Positions 41,265-50,378 of a DNA stretch of 64,000 nt are shown piece by piece. This stretch comes from Exiguobacterium sp018617385 (GTDB lineage Bacteria; Bacillota; Bacilli; Exiguobacteriales; Exiguobacteriaceae). The stretch is from contig NZ_JACSKA010000001.1 in assembly GCF_018617385.1 (NCBI RefSeq), positions 1,364,001 through 1,428,000 of the forward strand. The letters run 5' to 3'. Under the pieces are notes generated by a model that searched no databases, had not been told where the DNA came from, and saw nothing but the letters and a program-made list of their open reading frames with translations. Made by a program: the position numbers and the translations under genes. How positions within the stretch are numbered: the stretch's first letter is position 1; every line of letters begins with the position of its first letter.

Positions 41265-41292
41265 AAAAAAGCACACTCACCAAAGAGTGCGC
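41265..41292 (-). terminator. terminator downstream of the SUKH pseudogene
   Basis: Minus strand GCGCACTC-tttggt-GAGTGTGC followed by six T residues, 53 bases after the last stop of the broken gene. Confidence 0.85.
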
Positions 41293-41344
41293 ATTCCATC
41301 GTCATCATCATCATCATTCAAATCAAATATTCAGTCGTCATCTA

Positions 41345-41867
41345 TTAACCTCTGAACCAGTCCCAAAAATGAGCGCCTTGGGCGACAATCAAATAGTCGA
41401 GCCAGCGTGTATAATCCATGGGAAGTTTTTCGGTGTCATCTGTGTAAGTCAAAAATTCTCCAACCAAATGTAGTTTTCATGTTCATTGACGACCTCGCAA
41501 ACAATCCATTCCCCATCTCTCCCGGCTCCGACGGGAATGAATTGTTCAGGACACTCCCATATTTCCCGATACTCGATCATTTCATCTACACTAAAAAGTC
41601 GGATTCCTCCACCGTATGTAGGTGAACAAACAGGTCAGCGCCATTATGTAAAGTCAAAAATTCAATCAATCCGGATGGTGAATAATGCGGTAATCTAGCT
41701 AAGTCATCCTCAGCCGCAGATGCTTGAAACGAAAACAATTCTGTTTCGACATATCCATCTTCCCGTTGTACTTCTAATCGATTATGAATCAATCTCTCTT
41801 TCAATGTCTTTAACATCATCAATAGATTTACACCCGTCATATTGTATTTAAGTTGAATTTGATTCAT
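41345..41867 (-). pseudogene. SMI1/KNR4 (SUKH)-family gene broken by two frameshifts
   Basis: SUKH-fold proteins are often immunity proteins against polymorphic toxins. The first frame (41867 to about 41625) gives the helical start and SPSGLIEFLTLHNGADLFVH, then stops. Shifting frame restores TYGGGIRLFSVDEMIEYREIW through EFIPVGAGRDGEW-like sequence to YIWLENF, then a second shift restores LTYTDDTEKLPMDYTRWLDY to the end at 41345. Joined, the three parts form one ordinary SUKH protein of about 170 residues. Both breaks look like loss of one base (a C near the CACCTACA at about 41625, a T in a T-run near 41457). Sequencing error is an alternative. No toxin gene is adjacent. Confidence 0.7.
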
Positions 41868-41945
41868 TGACGTTCATTATTTTCCCAAATTTTATTATAT
41901 ACTAGCTTTAAAAGAAAAATATAAGAATGGAGGTATTATTTACAT

Positions 41946-42305
41946 ATGACGAATAAAATATTTTACACTTTTCTTATTTTTATTTCCATCATTGTCGGTT
42001 CCTTTATGATGTATGTGTCATACGAAAAAATAATAAGAGAAGATTACTTGATATCCACTCTTGAGAAAAACTCACAAGTTGAAAGTGAAGAATACGAGAT
42101 TGCATCATCTTCTTTAACAAAATTCGGTTATATATATGAATTACAATTCTCTGATGAACCTCATATAAAGTATGCGTTCTATGTAAAAGATACTAAGGAT
42201 GATGAGTATGATTTGCTGTATTACTCGTATGGAGTAGATGGGGACTTCAATAGAGATGCAAAGAGGGATCACTTATTCAGTCAAACTATTAATGATTTTG
42301 AATAG
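41946..42305 (+). CDS. small anchored hypothetical protein (DUF3139-like)
   Basis: A 119-residue protein with an N-terminal membrane helix (about residues 5-24) and a polar extracytoplasmic part. YIYELQFSDEPHIKYAFYVKD resembles the DUF3139-type small Firmicute membrane proteins, but this is a tentative call from memory. The gene is conspicuously A+T-rich compared with everything around it and lies next to a broken SUKH gene, which suggests acquired DNA. GGAGG lies twelve bases before the ATG, a little far. Function unknown. Confidence 0.6.
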   Translation: MTNKIFYTFLIFISIIVGSFMMYVSYEKIIREDYLISTLEKNSQVESEEYEIASSSLTKFGYIYELQFSDEPHIKYAFYVKDTKDDEYDLLYYSYGVDGDFNRDAKRDHLFSQTINDFE

Positions 42306-42324
42306 AAGTTTCATGCATAATCTA

Positions 42325-42377
42325 AAAAAATGAGATAACCAAGTGCGAAATAATCTCACTAAGTTACCTCATTTTTT
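42325..42377. terminator. bidirectional terminator
   Basis: AAAAAATGAG-a-TAAC pairs with GTTA-c-CTCATTTTTT across a 22-base loop, between convergent genes. Confidence 0.75.
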
Positions 42378-42379
42378 AC

Positions 42380-42970
42380 TTATACAACTTCCACTGCTTG
42401 TTTCGTACGTTTGACAGAAACGATGAAGTACAGGATTGCCGTACCGCTCGCCGCCCACCAAACCATGTCATACCATCCGTTCATCAGTCCAGCCATCCCA
42501 ACCATCGCCGGGACAATCAGCGTCAACCATGATAATACGAGGGCGACACGTGCTGTGATGGCCTCATTGGGTTTTTCGAGTCCCATTCCAAAGAAGAACA
42601 ACGCCCAAAGGAATGACCAGAAGAACCACGTCAACGCTCCCATCGGATCACTTCCTGCAATCGCCATTGCGCCATAAAAAGCGGCTGCAATCGAAACGAA
42701 TAGCGAGAACCAGCCTACGCCACGGCCGTCTAAGTTTAAAATAAATGTCACCCCTACATATAAATAAGTGAACGCAAATAGATAGATGCTCGCAAGACCG
42801 AACTGCTCTTCTGGGCTCGCCCCAATCAATAACCATGTGGCGATAAACGTTTGTAAGAGTCCCGTAAACAAACTAAAGAACCCTGCGCTCTTGCTATCCA
42901 CTTTCCCGAGAAGAACGAGACTATTTAAAAACAGTGCGACGCCACCGAATAATAAACTTACATTACCCAC
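42380..42970 (-). CDS. AmiS/UreI-family urea or amide channel
   Basis: A six-helix inner membrane channel of 196 residues. The family start is M-G-x-V-x-L-L, which supports GTG at 42970 (VGNVSLLFGG) over the ATG at 42976; GGGG is eight bases from the GTG but only two from the ATG. Family features include FAFTYLYVGVTFILNLDGRGVGWFSLFV, where channel-lining aromatic residues lie, and the ALTWFFWSFLWALFF helix. UreI admits urea in acid and AmiS moves short amides. No urease or amidase gene is near, so substrate is open. Confidence 0.85.
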   Translation of the reverse strand: MGNVSLLFGGVALFLNSLVLLGKVDSKSAGFFSLFTGLLQTFIATWLLIGASPEEQFGLASIYLFAFTYLYVGVTFILNLDGRGVGWFSLFVSIAAAFYGAMAIAGSDPMGALTWFFWSFLWALFFFGMGLEKPNEAITARVALVLSWLTLIVPAMVGMAGLMNGWYDMVWWAASGTAILYFIVSVKRTKQAVEVV

Positions 42971-43080
42971 ACTCATTACCCCTTTGTACAGATGTCTGAC
43001 CTTTGTTCTACTGTATCACTTTAGCTTGAATTCGCTTTCAGTGCAAGGGGATTTTTATGTGTTCACGAGAACGCCACGCC

Positions 43081-43941
43081 TTACTCGTTCTCAAGGGTTT
43101 GGATGGCCTCGTCGATTCGTTCTTGTTCCTCATCCGTGAAAGTCGGATACTGTGGATCAATCCGTTCAAGCACATCAATCATGACTGACGAAATGACAAA
43201 ACGACTGTACCACTCATCATCTGCCGGCAACACATACCACGGTGAAACTTCTGTTGATGTGTGCGACAACATCTCGGCAAAGATTTCTTGATATTCTTCC
43301 CAATGCTGTCGTTCTTCGACGTCACTGAAGGAGAATTCCCAATTCTTTTTCGGGTCCTTTAACCGTTCAAGCAAGCGATCTCGTTGTTTATCCTTAGATA
43401 CATTGAAAAAGAACTTGATGACTTCGAATCCGTTTTCTTGTAAATAGCGTTCATAATCGTTGATTTGACGATAGCGCATCTGCCAGACCTCTTCCTGGTC
43501 CATTTCTTCCGGAAGTACTTCGTCCCCCAACAAATCATGGACACGAGGCGCAATGACCTCTTCGTAATGGGATCGGTTCAAAATCCCGACCTGTCCTCTT
43601 TCAGGTAACAAATCATGCATTCGCCACAGATAGTCGTGCTTTTTCTCCGTATCGGAAGGTTTTTGAAACGCATTCGTCTTCAGTCCTTGGGCGTTCAAAT
43701 TTGAAAAGATATAGCTGATCGCTTCGTCTTTCCCACCCGCATCAAGCGCCTGCAAGACGACGATAATCCCTTTCTTGCTCTCAGCATACAATCGCCAATG
43801 TAGTTCTTTCAATCGCTCGACACTGTTCGGAATGAGTTCAGTTGTCAACGTCTCATCCTCTGGTTTGTCTGAAACAGTCGTCGGATAATCATCTAATTGA
43901 ATCTTGCTGTTCGGTGACACAATAAAATCCTTCGTGTTCAT
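43081..43941 (-). CDS. polyphosphate kinase 2 family nucleotide phosphotransferase
   Basis: A soluble PPK2-family kinase of 286 residues that phosphorylates nucleotides (AMP, ADP or GDP) from polyphosphate. The P-loop is LQALDAGGKDEAI, with E replacing G of the commoner GGKDGTI; the Walker B/lid motif NRSHYEEVIAPRVHD is intact, as is FFNVSKDKQRDRLLERLKDPKKNWEFS. The single-domain length fits the one-domain class; whether it uses AMP and ADP (class III) or ADP only is not decided. AAGGAG precedes the ATG. Confidence 0.9.
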   Translation of the reverse strand: MNTKDFIVSPNSKIQLDDYPTTVSDKPEDETLTTELIPNSVERLKELHWRLYAESKKGIIVVLQALDAGGKDEAISYIFSNLNAQGLKTNAFQKPSDTEKKHDYLWRMHDLLPERGQVGILNRSHYEEVIAPRVHDLLGDEVLPEEMDQEEVWQMRYRQINDYERYLQENGFEVIKFFFNVSKDKQRDRLLERLKDPKKNWEFSFSDVEERQHWEEYQEIFAEMLSHTSTEVSPWYVLPADDEWYSRFVISSVMIDVLERIDPQYPTFTDEEQERIDEAIQTLENE

Positions 43942-43993
43942 ACTCGTTCTCCTTTTCGCTCGACGTTCAACCTTGATTTACCCAAAAACTGCA

Positions 43994-44027
43994 TAAGAAA
44001 ATCCCTTCCGAAAATTTCGGAAGAGAT
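43994..44027 (-). terminator. terminator of the M4 protease gene
   Basis: Minus strand, a 13-bp stem ATCTCTTCCGAAA with its complement (one G-U pair) around one base, followed by TTTTCTT; nine bases past the stop. Confidence 0.85.
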
Positions 44028-44036
44028 GTTGAGAAC

Positions 44037-45566
44037 TTAGTAGATTCCGACAGCGTCAAATGATTTCGCAGCTGATACAGCTTGCGGACTTGTCGCACCG
44101 TAAAGGTCTTTCGCAGATTGCACGACCGCTTGACGAAGGCTTGAGAAGTTAGATGTTGGTGTCAAGTAAACATTGAGGGCACGGTAGTAGATATCCCCCA
44201 TCGCCATGACTCCTACACCTTGTACCGATACGCCGTAGTGTGATCCACCATTACCTAAGAGGTATGCCGCTTTGTTGACGATACCTGAGTTGATGTGAAC
44301 CCCACCATTATCTTGTGTGCCTGTGTAACGTTTCGAGTAGTGATCTGGGTCACCGTATGCAGCCGGGTTCGCCATCGAACGAAGTCCGTCGCCCGCTACA
44401 CCTGGTGTGTAGATGTCTTCCCCTACCAACCAGTCGAAGTTAGTGCCGACGCTATATTCCGCCACTGTACCTAGGATATCCGATACTGCTTCGTTGATCG
44501 CCCCAGACTCGTTTTGATAGATCAGTCCTGCCGTGTACTCCGTGACCGCGTGAGTCAATTCGTGAGCGACTACGTCAAGTGCACCTGAAAGATACGTGAA
44601 CGTTTGACCGTCTCCGTCTCCGTATACCATCTTACTTCCATCCCAGAACGCATTGTTGTAGCTGCGGCTATAGTGAACCGTAGAGTTTAATGCAGCTCCG
44701 GCGTTGTCATAGCTGTTCCGTCCGTAAGTGTTTTTGTAGAAATCATATGTCTTTGTCGCGTTGACGTGTGCAGAAACAGCGGCACGGTCGTAAGTCGTGT
44801 TCAAGACGTTATCCACGTCAGCCCATAGCGAACCTGGGAGTGTCGTACGGTTTTTCGCATCGTACGTATAGATTCCCTTTCCACGCGTAGAGTCTTGAAG
44901 ATAATAGTAAGAACCGCTCTTCGTTGTCTTGAACGTTTGGCTGTAGCCGAGTACATCGATTCCCGTTCCCGTATAGGTCGTACCCGTCACACCGTTCGTC
45001 GGTCTCGCGTGAGCCAACTGGTCGAATTTATTGAGTACCTCACCCGTCCCCGCATCGATGAAGTATGTCCAACGTGACGGTTCTTCCGCTTCAAGGATCG
45101 TTCCGGTCACTTGATATGCATAGACCGACTTGTCACCTTTAGGATAGACAATCAATTCTGCTTCCGGTTCGAGCTCGTAGGCCCCTTTATGTCCGACAAG
45201 CTTTTTGTAACTCGCGATGGCTTTCTTTTCAGTTAACTTAATCGACTTATGTAGGTTCTTGACCGATTTCGCATCATCCACAACTGTCTTCAATTGACCC
45301 GCTTCATCTACGACACCGACTACCACACCACCGAATACGGGCACGCCATCAACTGTCTGTTGGAGCTTAACCACTTTCCCGACTTTGTCTGATTTCGACT
45401 CGATTGTCTTGAACTCACCTTTTGATTTGACGTACTCTTTTACAATCGTTGTCGGTGCACTTTCTGATGGTTTCGTCAGAGTGCCTGACTTCAATTCTGC
45501 CGCACCAACCAATTGTGGTACGAGCAATACGCCTGCGATTAATGATGTAGAAACAACTTTTTTCAT
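44037..45566 (-). CDS. secreted M4 (thermolysin/bacillolysin-type) metalloprotease
   Basis: A pre-pro-protease of 509 residues. The signal peptide is residues 1-23 (MKKVVSTSLIAG... ending VGAAE), the FTP and PepSY propeptide parts cover about 25-195, and the mature enzyme should begin near residue 198. Zinc and catalytic residues are intact: H335-E-x-x-H339 in VAHELTHAV, Glu359 in GAINEAVSD, and the catalytic His in DNGGVHINSG. The mature domain is about 310 residues, normal for the family. AAAGGAGG precedes the ATG. It degrades extracellular protein. Confidence 0.97.
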   Translation of the reverse strand: MKKVVSTSLIAGVLLVPQLVGAAELKSGTLTKPSESAPTTIVKEYVKSKGEFKTIESKSDKVGKVVKLQQTVDGVPVFGGVVVGVVDEAGQLKTVVDDAKSVKNLHKSIKLTEKKAIASYKKLVGHKGAYELEPEAELIVYPKGDKSVYAYQVTGTILEAEEPSRWTYFIDAGTGEVLNKFDQLAHARPTNGVTGTTYTGTGIDVLGYSQTFKTTKSGSYYYLQDSTRGKGIYTYDAKNRTTLPGSLWADVDNVLNTTYDRAAVSAHVNATKTYDFYKNTYGRNSYDNAGAALNSTVHYSRSYNNAFWDGSKMVYGDGDGQTFTYLSGALDVVAHELTHAVTEYTAGLIYQNESGAINEAVSDILGTVAEYSVGTNFDWLVGEDIYTPGVAGDGLRSMANPAAYGDPDHYSKRYTGTQDNGGVHINSGIVNKAAYLLGNGGSHYGVSVQGVGVMAMGDIYYRALNVYLTPTSNFSSLRQAVVQSAKDLYGATSPQAVSAAKSFDAVGIY

Positions 45567-45702
45567 GTGTTTACCTCCTTTGTGATGATTCTTACTTTAC
45601 ACACTTTCCCACAAAGGATGTATCCATCTTTTTAATTATTTTGATAATTCATAATATTGAGTATTTAGAACCATTCATTCTATTTACGACCTAATTTTAT
45701 CC

Positions 45703-45738
45703 AAAAAAATTCGTGCCCCTTAGGAAAGGAGCACGAAT
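45703..45738 (-). terminator. terminator of the second ABC exporter operon
   Basis: Minus strand ATTCGTGCtCCTT-tcct-AAGGgGCACGAAT followed by seven T residues. Confidence 0.88.
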
Positions 45739-45740
45739 AA

Positions 45741-46748
45741 TTAATACACATCCTTTTGCGTAAAGTGGTAAAACGCATACGCCAAGGCGGCCATCGACCA
45801 AATGAGAATGACGAGAAGCGAAAACGGTAACGTCATTCCATCAATCGGGGGAGCCTGTCCTTCCAAATAGGTATGAAGGCCGAAGTTGACGTTCACCAGG
45901 TATTTTGAGCTATCCCAGTTTGAGCCAAGCGATGTCAAGAGTGGCCCTGAGATGAGGACAGCCATCATGATTCCGATTCCGGTCGCCGTGTTTTTCACCA
46001 AGACGGAAATCATGAGAGAGATTGTCCCGACCGCAGCCACGACAAGCCATGAAAGCCCCATCGACATAAGCAAGTACTCCCACATCGGCAACGTATGCAC
46101 AAAGTCGGTCGAGAAGGTTCCGGTCGGCGAAGCTTGGAAACCGGTCAAAATCGGAGCATTCCATCCGTCCCAGCCGAGAACGATGCCGGATATGGCGTAA
46201 CTGACGACGGCGGTCACAAATATTAAGATCGATGTATAGAGGAGCGTCGTCAGCCATTTGGCGAGCAAGATCTTATATCGCCGGACCGGTCGCGATAACA
46301 ACGTCTTGATCGTTCCATCGTTATGTTCTCCGCTCACGATATCTGCCATCAATACGATGATGAACAGCGGTAGGACAAGCGTAGTCCCTTGGGAGAAGAA
46401 GACGCGCATAAACGTCGGAGCTCCCGGATAATTCGGATTGATATCATTATCAAGATAATACTGATTCTGTTGGACTTGGAACTCAAGGATCTGCCGAAAC
46501 TCGTCTTGGACGTTCGCGGAGGCGAGTCGGTTTTGTGTATCGATGATCTCTTGCTGGAGATCGACACGCCAATCAATCGTTCCTTGTTCTTCGCGTTGTT
46601 TCTCTATTTGACGATAGTTCGCATACGTGAACATCGAAACAAGCACGATCAGGATGATGGAGACGACCATCAATCTGCGCTTCCGATGAATCTTGAGCAC
46701 TTCATTACGAATGAGACCGAGCATCGATGGATTAGGCAATGTGATCAC
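45741..46748 (-). CDS. ABC-2-type transporter permease
   Basis: Membrane subunit of 335 residues. One N-terminal helix (about 25-47) is followed by a long extracytoplasmic loop of about 70 polar residues, then five more helices; RPVRRYKILLAKW is the usual ABC-2 coupling segment. The GTG at 46748 has no well-spaced ribosome binding site; a TTG at 46739 or ATG at 46724 may be the true start. It overlaps the ATPase gene by up to 17 bases. Antibiotic or peptide export is typical for this organisation. Confidence 0.83.
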   Translation of the reverse strand: MITLPNPSMLGLIRNEVLKIHRKRRLMVVSIILIVLVSMFTYANYRQIEKQREEQGTIDWRVDLQQEIIDTQNRLASANVQDEFRQILEFQVQQNQYYLDNDINPNYPGAPTFMRVFFSQGTTLVLPLFIIVLMADIVSGEHNDGTIKTLLSRPVRRYKILLAKWLTTLLYTSILIFVTAVVSYAISGIVLGWDGWNAPILTGFQASPTGTFSTDFVHTLPMWEYLLMSMGLSWLVVAAVGTISLMISVLVKNTATGIGIMMAVLISGPLLTSLGSNWDSSKYLVNVNFGLHTYLEGQAPPIDGMTLPFSLLVILIWSMAALAYAFYHFTQKDVY

Positions 46749-47652
46749 CGCCTGTCAACGTGATGAAGAGGTCCTCTAACGTTTGGACACGGCGCTCGAG
46801 TCCGAACACCTCGACATCTCTTTCCATCAAATAGCGATTCAACTTCGCCGTCTCTTCCACGTTCATGGAAATACGAATCGTTCGTTCGTCCACCACGTCC
46901 GCTTGGTCGATTCCTTCGTACCCTTGAACGATCGGCAATACTTCGAAGCTATTCGTCACATGTAAGTCGACCGTTGACGCGAGTTCTTCAATCAAAGCAT
47001 GGACCGTCCCCACCTTGACAATCTTGCCTCGCGACATGATGGCGACTCGGTCCGCTAATAGCTCAATCTCGGCTAGGATGTGGCTTGACACGAGAACACT
47101 CAGCCCCGTTTCTTCTACGAGACGACGGATGAAAAGTCGTAAATCCCGAATCCCCATCGGATCGAGCCCGTTCGTCGGCTCATCCAAGATGAGCACCCGT
47201 GGATTGTTTAATAACGCTTGGGCAATCCCGAGCCGCTGACGCATCCCGAGAGAGTACGTCTTCACTTTATCATCGATTCGAGCAGTCAAATCGACGAGGT
47301 CAATGACTTCCTGGATTCGCTTATCATCGACGCCAGGTAACATGCGTGCGAACGCTTCTAAGTTCTCACGTCCGGATAGAAACTTATACAGCTCTGGATT
47401 CTCGACGATTGCGCCGATTTGATTCATCGCTTGGACGAATTGTTTGTCGACACGATACCCACAAATCGATACATTTCCTTTCGTCGGTTTAATCAAGCCA
47501 ACAATCATTCGAATCGTCGTCGTCTTCCCGGCGCCGTTTGGTCCTAAGAATCCGAAGACCTCACCCGGATAGACGTCTAACGAAATGTTATCGATAATCG
47601 TCTTTTTCCCAATCACTTTTGTTAGTTGATGTAGCTTTAACGTCGGTTCCAT
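46732..47652 (-). CDS. ABC transporter ATP-binding protein (BcrA-like)
   Basis: The 306-residue ATPase of the same exporter. Walker A GPNGAGKTTTIR, signature YSLGMRQRLGIAQAL, Walker B LILDEPTNGLDP and the switch SSHILAE are intact, and the C-terminal 90 residues form the accessory domain of BcrA/NatA-type proteins. GAGGTGAGACA precedes the ATG. No regulator gene is adjacent. Substrate unknown. Confidence 0.93.
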   Translation of the reverse strand: MEPTLKLHQLTKVIGKKTIIDNISLDVYPGEVFGFLGPNGAGKTTTIRMIVGLIKPTKGNVSICGYRVDKQFVQAMNQIGAIVENPELYKFLSGRENLEAFARMLPGVDDKRIQEVIDLVDLTARIDDKVKTYSLGMRQRLGIAQALLNNPRVLILDEPTNGLDPMGIRDLRLFIRRLVEETGLSVLVSSHILAEIELLADRVAIMSRGKIVKVGTVHALIEELASTVDLHVTNSFEVLPIVQGYEGIDQADVVDERTIRISMNVEETAKLNRYLMERDVEVFGLERRVQTLEDLFITLTGGDHIA

Positions 47653-47770
47653 TGTCTCACCTCTTTCTTTATTCTATCGGACAAAAGCGAATCTGTCCTA
47701 TTCGAACATTCACATAGGGCACATCCATTTATATTTGATATGATGTTTATATAGAAAGCGAGGTCAGCCC

Positions 47771-48520
47771 ATGAAACAGTCGAAATGGTATGCATTTTTA
47801 AGTGGCGCCGTTCTTTTAACGGGAATCGCCGTCTACGGTCTATGGATCGGCTATCAAGATATCGTCAATCCTCCGGAGCGAACACTTTCCGTCTCCGAAG
47901 ATGAACGTCCCGTGCCAGAAGGAGACGTCTACGTTGCATTAGGCGATTCGTTGACACGCGGTGTGGGGTCAACATCAGGCGCAGGATATGTACAGCCTGT
48001 CAGCGCTGCTCTTGAAGAAGAAGGCGTGCGTACGCAAAATCTTGCCGTGTCTGGGGCACGAACAGAAGATTTACTCACACAACTCGAGCAACCTGAAGTG
48101 CGTCGGACCATCGAAAACGCACGATATATCACGTTGACCATCGGTGGAAACGATTTGTTCAACCGTGGAGAAAACGTCGATAACTTCGAATCCGTCGATA
48201 TTCAACAAGTGGTCACGGATGCGAAGACGAATTTAGAAACGATTTTCACTGAAATTCGTTCACTCAACGATTCGGCAACCATCGTGTATATCGGTCTATA
48301 CAATCCGTTTCAAAATGATGAGAATGGACAAGCATTCAATCAGCTCATCCTCGATTGGAACGCATCCGCGAAACAATTGGCGAATGCGCAGAATATCGAT
48401 GTGATCGACCCGTTCGCCTACATCTCTGACTTATCAAGAGACCTTGCGACCGACCAGTTCCACCCGAGTGACCGTACCTATGAAAAATTCGCGAATGATG
48501 TACTCTTCGTTCTCGAATGA
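47771..48520 (+). CDS. membrane-anchored GDSL/SGNH hydrolase
   Basis: A 249-residue lipase/esterase-fold hydrolase with an N-terminal membrane anchor (about 7-27), so it acts outside the membrane. The four SGNH blocks are clear: VALGDSLTRG (Ser nucleophile), the Gly block NLAVSGART, TIGGNDLF (Asn) and TDQFHPSD (Asp-His). It resembles B. subtilis YpmR. GAGGT lies six bases before the ATG. Possible substrates are lipids or cell-wall esters. Confidence 0.9.
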   Translation: MKQSKWYAFLSGAVLLTGIAVYGLWIGYQDIVNPPERTLSVSEDERPVPEGDVYVALGDSLTRGVGSTSGAGYVQPVSAALEEEGVRTQNLAVSGARTEDLLTQLEQPEVRRTIENARYITLTIGGNDLFNRGENVDNFESVDIQQVVTDAKTNLETIFTEIRSLNDSATIVYIGLYNPFQNDENGQAFNQLILDWNASAKQLANAQNIDVIDPFAYISDLSRDLATDQFHPSDRTYEKFANDVLFVLE

Positions 48521-48522
48521 AC

Positions 48523-48551
48523 AAAATCCTCGTCAGCTTGACGAGGATTTT
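48523..48551. terminator. bidirectional terminator
   Basis: AAAATCCTCGTCA pairs perfectly with TGACGAGGATTTT around three bases, three bases after the hydrolase stop and before the convergent GNAT stop. Confidence 0.9.
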
Positions 48552-49223
48552 TTACTTCTCATAACGAACAATCCACTGTTCCCCTTGTTTCATCATGCCC
48601 GTCCCTATCCAACCAGTTTGGAGTAACTCAACTTGTTTCATCCGTTCCTTCATCGGCACATCCTTCACTTCTGATGTGGGATACCACGAACGATGCATCT
48701 CTTTGTAAAAGATATAGCGGAGTTTCCCACCATACTTTTCTTTCAACGCCCCGATTCGGAGTCCAAGTGTGAACTTGTCTTTCATGCTTGGAATATTGAA
48801 CGGTGCGACCGTCGCACAGACGACATCGAATCGATCATCCGATTCCACTTGTGCCATCAACAGTTTGCCTAAATGTGTCTGTAGTCCATATCCACGGAAG
48901 TCTGGATGGACGTTCGTCACTTCCTGATACAGGACACGTTCAAGCGAACCCTCCGGCCATCCGATATCCCTCCCTAGATGTTCCGCATCGATCGGTGGGA
49001 TGAGCATCGCTCGGAACGCGATAATCCGACCATCTGATTTTGCCCCAATCAACGTCTGATCCGTCAACAGTTTCGTGAACTCTTCAACCGATAACGATTG
49101 ATAGTGCTCCGGTTCAGCCATCGTCTGAATGACCGTATCTTGAACGGCTAACAGTTCCGGTAAATCCGACAAGCCTAGGACGCATACATGAAGTGAAAGG
49201 TCTTTGATCTTACCTTGCCACAT
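48552..49223 (-). CDS. GNAT transferase, probably D-amino-acid N-succinyltransferase
   Basis: A 223-residue GNAT-fold acyltransferase. The acyl-CoA loop is NVHPDFRGYGLQTHLGKLL and the following VCATVAPFNIPSMKDKFTLGL is typical of a branch found next to N-succinylamino-acid racemases. The ATG at 49223 has GGAG nine bases upstream; the TTG at 49238 does not. It overlaps the racemase gene by 14 bases, so the two are co-translated. In Geobacillus the equivalent partner succinylates D-amino acids from succinyl-CoA; the same role here is inference from family and neighbours. Ordinary acetyltransfer is the alternative. Confidence 0.75.
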   Translation of the reverse strand: MWQGKIKDLSLHVCVLGLSDLPELLAVQDTVIQTMAEPEHYQSLSVEEFTKLLTDQTLIGAKSDGRIIAFRAMLIPPIDAEHLGRDIGWPEGSLERVLYQEVTNVHPDFRGYGLQTHLGKLLMAQVESDDRFDVVCATVAPFNIPSMKDKFTLGLRIGALKEKYGGKLRYIFYKEMHRSWYPTSEVKDVPMKERMKQVELLQTGWIGTGMMKQGEQWIVRYEK

Positions 49224-50340
49224 GCGACTCATCTCCAACCACGTAAGATTCCGTCGTCAATTCACGCAACACGTCCTCATCGACGTCAATACCGAGTCCC
49301 GGACGATCGTTCAGCGAAATGATTGGTAAATCATATGATAAGTTTCCGACATCTTTCCCGAACCGGAGCGGACCCGTCAACTCGACCGTCTTCACGATTT
49401 TACTCGAGAAAGCGACGTGGAATCCTGCACTCGATGCAATAGAGGATTCGACCATGGAACCGATCTGGCATTCGATTCCGGACATTTCCGCCATATGGAC
49501 CAACTTTTTCGCCGGATAGATGCCACCACATTTCATGAGCTTGATGTTCGCTTTATGGGCTGCTTGCATCATCGTCAAGCGTCTCATATCGTGAACGTCT
49601 TTCAGTCCTTCATCCATCATGAGCGGGACGGAAATTTTTTGTTTCACTTCGAGCATGCCTTCAAAATCATCCGCCTTGACCGGTTGTTCGACCCAATCGA
49701 TGCCATACGGTTCGAGTAGACGCATGGCTTGAACCGTATTGGCCGCGTTGACCCACCCTTGGTTAACATCGACTCGAATCGGCACGTCATTTCCTACCGC
49801 TTCCCGTACCGCCTTGACACGCGCCACATCCGTTTGCACATCGACTCCGACCTTCATCTTCACCGCCGTATAGCCTCGTTTCATTTGTTCGAGTGCCTCT
49901 TGTGCCATATGGTTCGGCTCTCCGATACTCAAGACGTGCGTGACTGGGAATGACTCATGGTACCGACCGCCAATCCATTCGTAGATGGGTTGATTCAGCT
50001 TTTTCCCGATCACATCATGACAGGCGATATCGAGTGCTGCTTTGGCAGCCGGAACACCACGAATCGCACGGTCCATCTCGTCATGAATATGCTCTAAGTG
50101 CATCGGATTTTTTCCGATTAGGAGCGGAGCCAATAGATGACGGAGGACGCTGACCGTGCTCTCAGCGGACTCACCCGTCACATGCTCATCCGCCACGGCT
50201 TCTCCATAACCGACAAGTCCACATGCGGTTGTCATTTTGACGATGACAGAAGGCATATCATCATAACGGTGATAACTGACGATGAATGGTACCTTTAATG
50301 GAAAGCGAACCGAGAAAATTTCTATTTTTTGAATATTCAC
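49210..50340 (-). CDS. N-succinyl-L/D-amino-acid racemase (Arg/Lys type), enolase superfamily
   Basis: A 376-residue MLE-subgroup enolase. It matches the N-succinyl Arg/Lys racemase of Bacillus cereus in my memory almost along its length (PFIVSYHRYDDMPSVIVKM, then EAVADEHVTGES). Acid/base lysines K161 and K163 (VKMKVG), metal ligands D191, E218 and D243 (DVNQGW, VEQPV, MDEGL) and the opposite-face K267 are all intact. GTG at 50340 is chosen because GGAG is eight bases away and the length then equals that relative; the ATG at 50346 is too close. A promoter TTGCAA-17 bp-GACAAT lies upstream with the operator in its spacer. Confidence 0.85.
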   Translation of the reverse strand: MNIQKIEIFSVRFPLKVPFIVSYHRYDDMPSVIVKMTTACGLVGYGEAVADEHVTGESAESTVSVLRHLLAPLLIGKNPMHLEHIHDEMDRAIRGVPAAKAALDIACHDVIGKKLNQPIYEWIGGRYHESFPVTHVLSIGEPNHMAQEALEQMKRGYTAVKMKVGVDVQTDVARVKAVREAVGNDVPIRVDVNQGWVNAANTVQAMRLLEPYGIDWVEQPVKADDFEGMLEVKQKISVPLMMDEGLKDVHDMRRLTMMQAAHKANIKLMKCGGIYPAKKLVHMAEMSGIECQIGSMVESSIASSAGFHVAFSSKIVKTVELTGPLRFGKDVGNLSYDLPIISLNDRPGLGIDVDEDVLRELTTESYVVGDESHVAR

Positions 50341-50378
50341 GTTCATCACTCCTTTACTTCAACTGCTCTTTCCTCTAT

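Noticed and set aside
41281..41345. CATCATCATCATCAT-like short repeat as a possible satellite or coding His-tag-like tract
   Set aside because: Only four or five triplets, outside any frame, between a terminator and a pseudogene end; too short to mean anything.
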